Source: JBOFIQ01 sp051654905
GTDB taxonomy: Bacteria > Actinomycetota > Actinomycetes > Propionibacteriales > Propionibacteriaceae
DNA length: 64,000 nt
Direction of reading: 5' to 3'
NCBI GenBank assembly: GCA_051654905.1
Contig: JBOFYY010000159.1
Span: 124,001-188,000 of the forward strand
Under the pieces are notes generated by a model. That model was not told where the DNA came from. It saw only the letters and a program-made list of their open reading frames with translations, and did no database searches. Position numbers and translations under genes: made by a program. Position 1 is the first letter of the stretch, and every line of letters starts with the position of its first letter. This document shows positions 1-7,520 of the stretch, piece by piece.

Positions 1-940
1 CGTCAACGCTTTGATCAATGCCCTTTCTGGCTCTGATAAAAAGCAAGACGTAAAAACTACCGAACAAGCAGATGCTACAGATATAGCTGAGACTGTAGAG
101 CAGACAGTTGCCGTATCCGCAGCTGAGACTGTAGCAGAGGCTCGGAACGACGAACCTACACGTGTTGATATACCGTTGGTTACATCCGATGATGACGACT
201 TGCCTGGGACTGCCGTAAGTGCGGTTGCCTCCATGACGACGAAAGAGGCCGCTGCGGTGTCTACTGAACCAACAGTTCCAATGGATTCGCTTTTCCGTGA
301 TGAGAAGACTCGCATTATGGAAATGCCAAGTGACGAGGCAACGGCAGAAAAGACAGCTGTAATTGATATGGCTGATAGCGAACGAGAAGCAGCACGGGAA
401 GCTCGTGCCAAGCGGCTAGGTATTGTTTCGGCTGCTCCTGTTTCGACTGATCCGGTTGTTCCGCCGCGTAAGGCTAAGCGCACTACCGATAAATGGAACG
501 GATCGTTGGGGCTATTTTTATTGCGCCTTGCCACTGCGGCATTGCTCTTCACCCAAGGGTATTCAAACCTTATGCATTGGACAGCAACTAAAGAGTTCTT
601 TGCCCGTTCCGTTCTGCCGAATCCCACCTACTTTGCTATTGGAGTAACTGCTGCAGAACTGATTGCTGCGGTACTTCTAGTCCTAGGTTTGATGACTCGT
701 TTTGCAGGTATATTGCTGGTTGCGGTCGAAGCAATCTTGTTGGTGTTCTTTATTTACGGTAAATCTGGGGCTATCTACACCCCAGGTGAACCAGGATTCC
801 GTGGCGATGTTGAGATTCTGTTAGCAGCTATCGGAATGCTGTTCTTCTTGCTCGGTGCTGGTGGTTTAGCGATCGATCGAATTGTTCGTCGTAAGCGCGC
901 CATCCGTAAAGAGCAGAAGTTATTGGGTAATACGGTCTAA
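1..940 (+). CDS. DoxX-family membrane protein with long acidic N-terminal region (5' end outside window)
   Basis: The reading frame is open to the left edge (codons run back to base 2), so the start is probably outside the window; the first start-like codon inside is TTG at 11. The first ~160 visible residues are hydrophilic, rich in Glu, Ala, Thr and Asp, and look disordered. The C-terminal ~130 residues hold about four hydrophobic helices, including LFLLRLATAALLFTQGYSNL, with the pattern of DoxX/DoxD-type small membrane proteins. DoxX proteins are linked to redox homeostasis in some actinobacteria; the substrate is unknown. It is 9 bp upstream of the PSP1 gene and probably co-transcribed. 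The family call rests on the membrane half only; the acidic head has no assigned role. Confidence 0.75.
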   Translation, partial: VNALINALSGSDKKQDVKTTEQADATDIAETVEQTVAVSAAETVAEARNDEPTRVDIPLVTSDDDDLPGTAVSAVASMTTKEAAAVSTEPTVPMDSLFRDEKTRIMEMPSDEATAEKTAVIDMADSEREAAREARAKRLGIVSAAPVSTDPVVPPRKAKRTTDKWNGSLGLFLLRLATAALLFTQGYSNLMHWTATKEFFARSVLPNPTYFAIGVTAAELIAAVLLVLGLMTRFAGILLVAVEAILLVFFIYGKSGAIYTPGEPGFRGDVEILLAAIGMLFFLLGAGGLAIDRIVRRKRAIRKEQKLLGNTV

Positions 941-949
941 TCTATAACT

Positions 950-1807
950 ATGATGAAAACAGCCGCCGTCGAGTTCGAACCTCGTGGGCGGCTGTTTCAC
1001 GTCGATGCGGGGGATTTCGAGCTTCATGTAGGGGACAAAGTGATGTTCCCGACAGAGCTTGGTCCAGAGTTGGCGACAGTCGTGTGGCCGCCTACGGAGA
1101 CTTCAGTACATGATCTACCTCGGATAGTCCGGCTGGCTACAGATACTGATATTGAGCGTGATGATCGGATGCGCGCAGATCGTGCTCGATGCCTGTTGGT
1201 AGCTAGAGAACTAGTGGCATTACGCGATCTTCCGATGTCCATGGTGGCGGTTGATATTGATGATCGGGATCCAGAAGTAGGTCGTAGTGTTGCTTTCTAT
1301 TTCACAGCTCCAGGGCGAGTGGATTTTCGGGCGTTAGTCCCAGAATTAGCGCGAGCAGTTAGTGCTCGTATCGATTTGAGGCAGATCGCTGGCAGGGAAG
1401 AAGCCAAACTATTGGGTGGGGTTGGTCATTGCGGTCGCGAATTGTGTTGTACGACGTGGCTGGAAACCTTTGAAACGATTCCATTACGACTGGCCAAACT
1501 GCAAGATATGGGTGCAAATCCGCTAAATATCCAAGGTGCTTGCGGGAAACTTTTGTGTTGCATCGCTTACGAGGCAGAGCATTATGCAGAGTTTGCTAGG
1601 ACTGCTCCGGGGGTTAGAGAGCAGGTAGTCACGCCAGAAGGAGAAGGGACAGTTGTTGGGTTGTCGCTGCAACTCAATGCGGTTCATGTCAGACTTCCGG
1701 GCGGGAATGTAACAACTTGTAATGTCGGCGAGGTATGTCAAAAGCGGGCAACTGCTCGCCAGAGCATTCCTCGTCCGCCTGTTTCAACGTCTTCGATAGA
1801 GGAGTAG
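950..1807 (+). CDS. PSP1 C-terminal domain protein (RicT/YaaT-like)
   Basis: 285 aa. The PSP1 core shows two typical cysteine clusters, GHCGRELCC (Cys161, 166, 167) and GACGKLLCC (Cys198, 203, 204). In Bacillus the homologue YaaT (RicT) joins RicA and RicF in a complex that carries [4Fe-4S] clusters and promotes mRNA processing and phosphorelay flux. Whether that holds in actinomycetes is not known from the sequence. No membrane segment is seen; it should be cytoplasmic. ATG at 950 is followed by a second ATG at 953, so the exact start is uncertain by one codon. It sits 9 bp after the DoxX gene and 4 bp before the hydrolase, implying one transcript. In many actinobacteria this gene follows holB, which would lie just left of the window. 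Confidence 0.88.
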   Translation: MMKTAAVEFEPRGRLFHVDAGDFELHVGDKVMFPTELGPELATVVWPPTETSVHDLPRIVRLATDTDIERDDRMRADRARCLLVARELVALRDLPMSMVAVDIDDRDPEVGRSVAFYFTAPGRVDFRALVPELARAVSARIDLRQIAGREEAKLLGGVGHCGRELCCTTWLETFETIPLRLAKLQDMGANPLNIQGACGKLLCCIAYEAEHYAEFARTAPGVREQVVTPEGEGTVVGLSLQLNAVHVRLPGGNVTTCNVGEVCQKRATARQSIPRPPVSTSSIEE

Positions 1808-1811
1808 TCGT

Positions 1812-3401
1812 ATGGATCGGCGATTTATCTCGTTAGGTTCGTTTATGTTGCTAGCAGTAACTGCTTGCAGCCCGGTAACTAAAGAGACCATTCAGGCGGA
1901 ATCACCATCGTCAACTGCGACCTCGACTAGAACTCCAATTTCTGTCCCGACAGATGCGTTAACTCATCTGTCACCAGATCGTCCTACGGTAACGTTGCCG
2001 CGAGTTGATGTGCCGGGAATGGCTACGGCGCCAGCTGGTGGGTATGAGGCGCAAAAGTTGGAGTGGAAGCCTTGTGAGGCAGTAGAGTGCGCTCAAGTGC
2101 TAGCTCCGATGGATCGTAGTGACCCGGCTTCGCCAGCGATTACGTTACATTTGACTCGCAAAAAAGCTGCTGAGGAGCGACAAGGTTCACTCTTCGTTAA
2201 TCCGGGCGGTCCAGGCGCTGACGCAGGATGGTTGGCTGCTTCTGGACGTTTTAAAGGTGCCAAGAATCTAGACACTATTGGAATGGATCCTCGCGGTACT
2301 GGGAAATCGACGCCGATATTGTGTGCCGATAACCCGACAGCTCCGCAGCCGTGGATTGATGCGCTACAAGAAGTTGATAGTTCTCCCGATAGCGATGCCG
2401 AATACGATGCGCTACGGCAAGCCCAAGCAACATTAGTAGCTTCCTGTCAGCAGCATATGGGTGACTATCTTGCGCATATCGGAACTCCAGATGTTATTGC
2501 TGATATGGATTTGGTGCGTACTTTGTTGGGCGATCCAGTGTTTAACTATGTTGGATATTCCTATGGGACTTGGCTGGGGGCGGTCTACGCTACTACTTAC
2601 CCAGACAAGGTAGGTCGAATGGTTTTGGACTCGCCAGTTAATCCTCATGGCAAAGATGTAGTGACCCAAGCAGAAGGTTTCGAGAGAGCTTTTGGTCTTT
2701 TTGCCGAATGGGCAGGTAAACATCGCAGCGATTTGGGGACAGATGCTGCATCGATTACTAGCAAAGTAGTGGCTTTCATCGATGGGTTAGATGCACAACC
2801 AATCACAGTTGGTAATCGTCACCTAACCCAGTCCATCGCGGTAAATGGCATTGCTGCCATGCTTTACGGTGGTGAAGCAGAGTGGCAGATGCTTGACGGC
2901 GCAATCACTTCGGCTATCTCAGGTGATGGCGACGCGCTGATGGTGATGTCAGATCAGATGAGTGACCGTGCTGATAGCGGTTCCTACGGGCCAATGTTCT
3001 TCGCATTCCCAGCTATTTTGTGCTTAGACGAAGGTGATGATGGTTTTGCGGCAGCAAAGTCAGAATGGTCAGAAAATATTAAAAAAGCCCCGAACTTTGG
3101 TCGTTGGTTTGGTCCATCGGTGGCTTGTCAAGGTTGGCCTGTGAAGCCGATACAACGGACTCGTATTAATGCTGCATCGGTGGCGACGCCGATCGTCGTA
3201 GTTGCTTCTACCGGAGATCCAGCAACACCATATGAATACGGTGCTGCCATGACTCAAGCTTTGGGTAAAGCGTCGTTGCTTACCTTAGATGGCCCTGGGC
3301 ATGGTGCTTATGGTGACGGAAACGCATGTATTGATAAGGAAGTAGATACCTTCCTTGCTGAAGGGGTTGTTCCGCAAAACGGTTTCGTCTGCCATAGCTA
3401 G
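1812..3401 (+). CDS. Secreted lipoprotein alpha/beta hydrolase, TAP-like (tripeptidyl aminopeptidase family)
   Basis: 529 aa. The N-terminus is a lipoprotein signal with lipobox VTAC (Cys19), then a Ser/Thr/Pro-rich linker of about 50 residues. The alpha/beta-hydrolase fold has the oxyanion segment NPGGPG, the nucleophile elbow GYSYG with Ser250, an Asp in STGDPATP and the catalytic His in GPGHGAYGD; the last two lie in the C-terminal TAP-like domain. Relatives (Streptomyces SlpD/SlpE, mycobacterial Hip1/CaeA) are exported peptidases or esterases that trim peptides from N-termini; the substrate here cannot be read from the sequence. It follows the PSP1 gene by 4 bp and is last in the transcript, ending at a strong hairpin. 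Confidence 0.88.
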   Translation: MDRRFISLGSFMLLAVTACSPVTKETIQAESPSSTATSTRTPISVPTDALTHLSPDRPTVTLPRVDVPGMATAPAGGYEAQKLEWKPCEAVECAQVLAPMDRSDPASPAITLHLTRKKAAEERQGSLFVNPGGPGADAGWLAASGRFKGAKNLDTIGMDPRGTGKSTPILCADNPTAPQPWIDALQEVDSSPDSDAEYDALRQAQATLVASCQQHMGDYLAHIGTPDVIADMDLVRTLLGDPVFNYVGYSYGTWLGAVYATTYPDKVGRMVLDSPVNPHGKDVVTQAEGFERAFGLFAEWAGKHRSDLGTDAASITSKVVAFIDGLDAQPITVGNRHLTQSIAVNGIAAMLYGGEAEWQMLDGAITSAISGDGDALMVMSDQMSDRADSGSYGPMFFAFPAILCLDEGDDGFAAAKSEWSENIKKAPNFGRWFGPSVACQGWPVKPIQRTRINAASVATPIVVVASTGDPATPYEYGAAMTQALGKASLLTLDGPGHGAYGDGNACIDKEVDTFLAEGVVPQNGFVCHS

Positions 3402-3432
3402 AGTTAATATTTGTTAGATGCAATAAAAAGAT

Positions 3433-3480
3433 CAGTGCTGGTGGTGACTAGGTAATCTAGCCGCCACCAGCACTGTTTTT
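3433..3480. terminator. Bidirectional intrinsic terminator between the hydrolase gene and bioB
   Basis: A 14-bp stem (CAGTGCTGGTGGTG paired with CGCCACCAGCACTG, one G-T pair) with a 15-nt loop is followed by five T on the plus strand. On the minus strand it is followed by GATCTTTTTATTG, so it can stop both converging transcripts. Confidence 0.9.
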
Positions 3481-3481
3481 G

Positions 3482-4630
3482 CTAGATATTTGCTGGTTCT
3501 TCAGTTCCAACGCCGCGACGACGAACTGGAACCTCTTCTTCGCTGTGGCAAGATCCGGTGCCGACACTTGGGCAGCTGCTGCAAGAGCCACAGCCGTCGG
3601 CGGCTTCGCCATGATGTGACGCCATAGCGGCTGCTGCTGCGGCCGCTAGTTGACCGTCTTCGTCGCCTTCGATCTCTAGGCCAAGGTCTTGGATCATCGC
3701 TAGATCGGCTGCCCCGGCTTGTCCTTCGCTGGTTAGATAATCGCCTAGGAAAATTGAGTTAGCGATCAACATAGCTAGTGGTTGCAGGCTGCGTAGGTGG
3801 TATTCGCGGCCAGCTGCGGCGCGAACTTCAGTATCGGGGTGGACGAAACGCACCATAGCAAGAATGCGAAGGCATCGTTGGGGGGTGAGGTCGCGGTGCC
3901 CGGCAAAGGGGGTACCTTCAAATGGCAGGAGGAAGTTCACCGGAACTGAATCGACGCCAAGTTCGCGGAGCGCAAAAACTACGTCAACTAGCTGCTCATC
4001 GGTTTCTCCCATGCCAGCAATCAAGCCAGAGCAAGGTGATAGCCCACCTACGCGAGCTTTTTCGACGGTATCTACGCGGTCAGCGTAGTCGTGGGTAGAA
4101 CAAATATCGGAGTAGTGATCTTCGGAGGTATTTAGATTGTGGTTATAGGCGTCGGCGCCAGCTTCGTGGAGACGGGTCGCCTGTTGCTCAGTTAGGAAGC
4201 CTAAGCAGGCGCACACCTCTACGTCGGGTGATTCTTCATGGATAGCACCGATAATGTCGGCGACTCGTTCGACGTCTCGGTCGGTTGGTTTACGGCCAGA
4301 AGCTACTAGACATACGCGACGAGCTCCGCCAGCGACACCAGCTGCTGCAGCATGGGCGGCAGTGTCTTTGTCTAGCCACTTGTATTTGAGTACATCAGTG
4401 TCAGCAGTTTTAGCTTGGGAGCAGTAGGAGCAGTCTTCGGGGCATAGCCCAGATTTGAGATTAACTAGGTAGTTGAGTTTCATTTTGTTGCCAAAAAATT
4501 GGCGACGTACCTGAGCGGCTGCTGAGGAAAGTTCGGTAAGGTCAACTTCGTCAGTCAACATTGCGAGGGCTTCTTCGCGCGAGGCGGGTTCTCCGCGGAG
4601 AGCGGCGGCTGTCACACTGGAAAGGTTCAT
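3482..4630 (-). CDS. bioB: Biotin synthase BioB with Cys-rich C-terminal tail
   Basis: 382 aa from ATG at 4630; a GTG at 4675 would add 15 residues but would read across the Shine-Dalgarno of the divergent TetR gene. BioB inserts sulfur into dethiobiotin, the last step of biotin synthesis. Visible are the radical-SAM loop CPEDCSYCSQ and all ligands expected for the classical [2Fe-2S] site: Cys in ARRVCLVAS, Cys in VEVCACLGF, Cys in LSPCSGLIAG and Arg in AAGREYHLRS. The last ~35 residues carry a CxxCxxCx7C run (3548-3592) before a basic RRRGVGT end. The start lies 32 bp from that of the divergent regulator, leaving almost no room for separate promoters. Closest partners bioD and bioA lie beyond the regulator on the same strand. 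Confidence 0.96.
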   Translation of the reverse strand: MNLSSVTAAALRGEPASREEALAMLTDEVDLTELSSAAAQVRRQFFGNKMKLNYLVNLKSGLCPEDCSYCSQAKTADTDVLKYKWLDKDTAAHAAAAGVAGGARRVCLVASGRKPTDRDVERVADIIGAIHEESPDVEVCACLGFLTEQQATRLHEAGADAYNHNLNTSEDHYSDICSTHDYADRVDTVEKARVGGLSPCSGLIAGMGETDEQLVDVVFALRELGVDSVPVNFLLPFEGTPFAGHRDLTPQRCLRILAMVRFVHPDTEVRAAAGREYHLRSLQPLAMLIANSIFLGDYLTSEGQAGAADLAMIQDLGLEIEGDEDGQLAAAAAAAMASHHGEAADGCGSCSSCPSVGTGSCHSEEEVPVRRRGVGTEEPANI

Positions 4631-4662
4631 GGGTAGTCTTCTTTGGTGAGGAGGTGGATAGG

Positions 4663-5217
4663 TTGTCGTTGTCACAAGAGCGGATCGTTAGACATGCTCT
4701 GGAAATTCTTGATTCTTATGGGTTGGCGGATCTGACGATGCGTCGGCTGGGAGATGGGCTAGGGGTGCGAGCGAGCGCCTTATATTGGCATGTTCCTAAT
4801 AAACAGTCGTTGTTGGCATTGGTTGCTGACGCAATGGTGCAGCAAGTGCAGCAGCCGCTGGAGGGAACCCCATGGCGAGAAGCTTTAGTTATGTGGATGG
4901 GGGCATTGCGAACTTCGTTGTTATCCCATCGAGATTCAGCTGAGTTATGTGCAGCGGCCCGAGCGTCGGGGCTAACTAAACATGACATGCTTATCACTCC
5001 TACCCGGGTTTTGGTTGCGGCTGGGATGGCAGAAACGACGGCTCGTTCCTGCGCAGCTACTTTGATCCATTTGTTGTTGGGGGCAGTTGCTGACGAGCAA
5101 GCCCACCATGAATGGAATAGGTTACGAGGCAGCGAAGTTGTCAGCGTCGAAGTTGGTAGTGATTTCACTTTTGGCCTCGGGCTGATACTTGACGGTATTG
5201 CTGCGGAGTTGATGTAA
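4663..5217 (+). CDS. TetR-family regulator, probable BioQ-type biotin repressor
   Basis: 184 aa. The TTG start at 4663 is chosen because a strong Shine-Dalgarno AGGAGGTGG (4649-4657) precedes it by 5 nt; the longer open frame upstream has no such signal. The N-terminal ~50 residues form a TetR helix-turn-helix (DLTMRRLGDGLGVRASALYW), followed by a TetR_C-like ligand domain. In corynebacteria and mycobacteria the TetR repressor BioQ controls bio genes by binding a 13-bp TGAAC-N3-GTTAC-like palindrome; a perfect TGAAC-GCC-GTTCA lies before bioA here. That function is inferred from position plus operator. No copy of the motif is seen at its own start. Its 3' end overlaps the convergent bioD by 53 bp. 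Confidence 0.88.
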   Translation: MSLSQERIVRHALEILDSYGLADLTMRRLGDGLGVRASALYWHVPNKQSLLALVADAMVQQVQQPLEGTPWREALVMWMGALRTSLLSHRDSAELCAAARASGLTKHDMLITPTRVLVAAGMAETTARSCAATLIHLLLGAVADEQAHHEWNRLRGSEVVSVEVGSDFTFGLGLILDGIAAELM

Positions 5218-5902
5218 CCAGCTCGGCTGCTACTTGTTGTACTACTGTTGGATCTGTTCCGATATTTTCGGGTAGGCAAGCAAGTAGCGGGGCGATACGG
5301 GTTAGGTCGTCGCGGTTACAAGAGCTTGCTAGGTCAGGGTGCTGCGGCCAAGAGCCGATGATGATTCCAGCAACGGGTAGTCCAGCGTCGCGAAGTGCGT
5401 TAACGGTAAGCCCAGTGTGGTTCAGGGTGCCTAGCCCAGATCTAGCTACCACGATTGTGGCAGGAGTTATCCCACGCGCTATGAGCGCTTTGCCTAAATC
5501 GATTAGGGTGGCTCCGGCGGAATCAATTCCTACTAATACCCCGCCAGCACCTTCTACCAGAAGTTGTTCATGTTGGTTAGCTAAGGCGCATAGCCGGTCA
5601 GCGATTTCGGCTACATCAGGAAGTTGTACGCCAGCTCGATGCGCGGCAGTGGTAGGAGCTAGTGGTTCTGGTAGCCGAGACCATTCCTGAACCTGTTTAT
5701 CATTCAGGCCGGCAAGGTAGGCGACAGTTTCGCTATCGCCGTTGGGCTCGTCGGCTATAAGACCAGTTTGGGCAGGTTTGATGACGACGACGTCGATCCC
5801 GTTTTGCTGGGCGTAAGCAGCTAGTACTGCGGTAGCAACAGTTTTCCCGACGTCAGTATCAGTGCCGGTGACGAAGGTGATGCCAGAGGTAGGGATAGTC
5901 AT
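5165..5902 (-). CDS. bioD: Dethiobiotin synthetase BioD
   Basis: 245 aa. It uses ATP and CO2 to close the ureido ring of 7,8-diaminopelargonate, giving dethiobiotin. The P-loop GTDTDVGKTV is near residue 12, with VIKPAQTG and EGAGGVLV following as in the family. ATG at 5902 overlaps the bioA stop (ATGA), so the two are translationally coupled; the upstream in-frame extension is bioA in another frame. The C-terminus is slightly longer than usual and runs 53 bp into the 3' end of the TetR gene on the other strand, an antisense overlap that could let the two transcripts interfere. Confidence 0.95.
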   Translation of the reverse strand: MTIPTSGITFVTGTDTDVGKTVATAVLAAYAQQNGIDVVVIKPAQTGLIADEPNGDSETVAYLAGLNDKQVQEWSRLPEPLAPTTAAHRAGVQLPDVAEIADRLCALANQHEQLLVEGAGGVLVGIDSAGATLIDLGKALIARGITPATIVVARSGLGTLNHTGLTVNALRDAGLPVAGIIIGSWPQHPDLASSCNRDDLTRIAPLLACLPENIGTDPTVVQQVAAELVTSTPQQYRQVSARGQK

Positions 5903-7209
5903 CGAGGCTCCTGATGGTGGGCAACAACAGCATGTATGCCAGCAGCGATCTGGTCGAGTTCTTCGTCGCTGCAAATATAGGGGGGAAGGGTGTAGACCAG
6001 CTTCCCGAAGGGGCGTAGCCAAACACCAGCATCGATAGCGGCTTGTGTAGCCACAGCCATGGTTACGGGGGTGTGCAGCTCGACAGCTACTGCGCCGCCC
6101 AGACCGCGTATTGAAGCGACGCGGGGATCATCATTTAGGTCTGCTAGCGCTGGGAGGAGGCGGCTAGCGATTCGAGGAACCGCTGTGCGCCAAGCGCCGC
6201 TATCGAGTAGCTCTAGGCTGGCTAGGCTAGCGGCACAGGCGAGCGGATTCGCCATGAAGGTAGGGCCGTGCATGAGCGCCCCGAAAGTTCCAGTTCCGAT
6301 GGTGGTGGCTATTGCGTCGCGACAGAGTACTGCTGCTTGGGTTAGATAACCGCCGGTGAGGGATTTTCCTAGAACTAAAATATCGGGGACGATGTTGGCA
6401 TGGTCACAGCCAAAAAGGGTTCCAGTGCGGCCTAGTCCGGTGGCGATTTCATCGGCTATTAGAAGCAGTTGGTAGCTATCGGCTAGTTCTCTAAGGATTC
6501 GTAGTGCAGCAGGAGACCAGAACCACATGCCGCCGGCTCCTTGCAGAATTGGTTCGACGACGATTCCGGCAAGCTGATCTCGATGTTCATGGATTATCGA
6601 TTTAGTCTGATCTGCCCAAGCTGTGATGCTGGCTTCGTCGGCGTCGAAAGCTGGTGGCCGGGGTAGGAAAATGTTGTTGGGAACAACTCCGGCCCAAGCA
6701 GCATGCATGCTGGTTTGCGGGTCGCAAATACTCATGGCGCCTAGGGTGTCGCCGTGGTAAGCGCCGCTGAGTGCGGCAACTTTAGTGCGGTTACTGCCGG
6801 GGTGGGCAGCTTGCGCCCATTGTCGCGCAATTTTGAGGGATACTTCCATGGCGACGCTGCCAGAGTCTGCTAGAAATACTCGGCTGAGACGGTCTTGGGT
6901 TAGCTCGCCTAGTCGTTGGCATAGGGTTACGGCTGGCTCGTGGGTGAGGCCGCCAAACATGACGTGGGAGAAGCGATCTATTTGGGAGTGGAGGGCGGCA
7001 TCAAGATGTGGGTGGCGGTATCCGTGGATTTGGCACCACCACGAAGCCATAGCGTCGATGACGTCGTATTGGCGGGTTCCGTCGTCGAGAAGAAGATGTG
7101 TGCCGCGGGCTTCTTTAACTGCATATAGGGGGCCGGGGGCGGTGGTGTTGGCATAGGGGTGCCAGACCCGGGCTCGGTCGGTAGCTAGTAGCAAAGAAAC
7201 ATCGTGCAC
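5899..7209 (-). CDS. bioA: Adenosylmethionine-8-amino-7-oxononanoate aminotransferase BioA
   Basis: 436 aa, a class III PLP aminotransferase that moves an amino group from S-adenosylmethionine to KAPA. Family marks are VWHPYANTTAP near the start, ASWWCQIHGY, SGAYHGDTLGAMS, the PLP-contacting IADEIATGLGRTG and the Schiff-base Lys in LVLGKSLTGGYL. The GTG start at 7209 has no Shine-Dalgarno; a -10-like TAATGT ends 6 nt before it, suggesting a leaderless message. First gene of bioA-bioD. bioF is absent from the window, so the KAPA source must be elsewhere. Confidence 0.95.
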   Translation of the reverse strand: MHDVSLLLATDRARVWHPYANTTAPGPLYAVKEARGTHLLLDDGTRQYDVIDAMASWWCQIHGYRHPHLDAALHSQIDRFSHVMFGGLTHEPAVTLCQRLGELTQDRLSRVFLADSGSVAMEVSLKIARQWAQAAHPGSNRTKVAALSGAYHGDTLGAMSICDPQTSMHAAWAGVVPNNIFLPRPPAFDADEASITAWADQTKSIIHEHRDQLAGIVVEPILQGAGGMWFWSPAALRILRELADSYQLLLIADEIATGLGRTGTLFGCDHANIVPDILVLGKSLTGGYLTQAAVLCRDAIATTIGTGTFGALMHGPTFMANPLACAASLASLELLDSGAWRTAVPRIASRLLPALADLNDDPRVASIRGLGGAVAVELHTPVTMAVATQAAIDAGVWLRPFGKLVYTLPPYICSDEELDQIAAGIHAVVAHHQEPR

Positions 7210-7215
7210 GGCGTG

Positions 7216-7221
7216 ACATTA
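7216..7221 (-). promoter_or_regulatory. Candidate -10 box for a leaderless bioA transcript
   Basis: Minus-strand TAATGT lies six bases before the bioA GTG, so transcription would start at or next to the start codon. No clear -35 box is seen; the palindrome at 7232-7244 occupies the -35 side, well placed for repression. Read from sequence only. Confidence 0.5.
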
Positions 7222-7231
7222 GCACCAGACT

Positions 7232-7244
7232 TGAACGCCGTTCA
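7232..7244. promoter_or_regulatory. Probable BioQ-type operator (TGAAC-GCC-GTTCA)
   Basis: A perfect 13-bp inverted repeat, TGAAC-GCC-GTTCA, sits 23 bp upstream of the bioA start. The BioQ box described in Corynebacterium glutamicum is TGAAC-N3-GTTAC, nine of ten arm positions the same. With a TetR gene embedded in the bio locus, this is most simply its binding site. I found no second copy between bioB and the TetR gene. Confidence 0.72.
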
Positions 7245-7266
7245 GTGCGGGGGTAGGGGAAGTGAC

Positions 7267-7295
7267 TTGCTCGACTAGGTTGAGACCGATATTGT
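7267..7295 (+). promoter_or_regulatory. Candidate promoter for tRNA-Thr(CGT)
   Basis: TTGCTC (7267-7272), 17-nt spacer, TATTGT (7290-7295). Predicted start about 7302, 18 nt before the tRNA. Confidence 0.5.
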
Positions 7296-7319
7296 TTTGC
7301 CTTGACGCTTTCTCGTCAC

Positions 7320-7392
7320 GCCACCTTAGCTCAGTTGGTAGAGCAACGCACTCGTAATGCGTAGGTCGGGGGTTCGACTCCCCCAGGTGGCT
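7320..7392 (+). tRNA. tRNA-Thr (anticodon CGT)
   Basis: 73 nt with a complete cloverleaf: acceptor GCCACCT/AGGTGGC, D stem GCTC/GAGC, anticodon stem ACGCA/TGCGT with loop CTCGTAA (anticodon CGT at 7353-7355), T stem GGGGG/CCCCC with TTCGACT loop, discriminator T. CCA is not encoded. It reads ACG codons. A minus-strand open frame across it is an artefact. Confidence 0.96.
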
Positions 7393-7520
7393 CTCTTTTG
7401 TTTCTGGCTCGAACGGAACTGATTTTAGTTGTCTCAATCTTATTGAGCTTTATGCTGCGCTGCTGCAATCTGCATGGTTATACTTAATTTACTAAACTAC
7501 GAAGATTATGGGGTATTGGT

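Noticed and set aside
4600..4675. A second BioQ-like palindrome between bioB and the TetR gene
   Set aside because: One GTTCA half-site occurs at 4625-4629, but its partner half does not match.
4716..5279. 187-codon minus-strand frame over the TetR gene and the end of bioD
   Set aside because: Antisense to the TetR gene in a frame with no recognisable domain.
7219..7437. Minus-strand frame across tRNA-Thr(CGT)
   Set aside because: The typical spurious translation of a tRNA complement.
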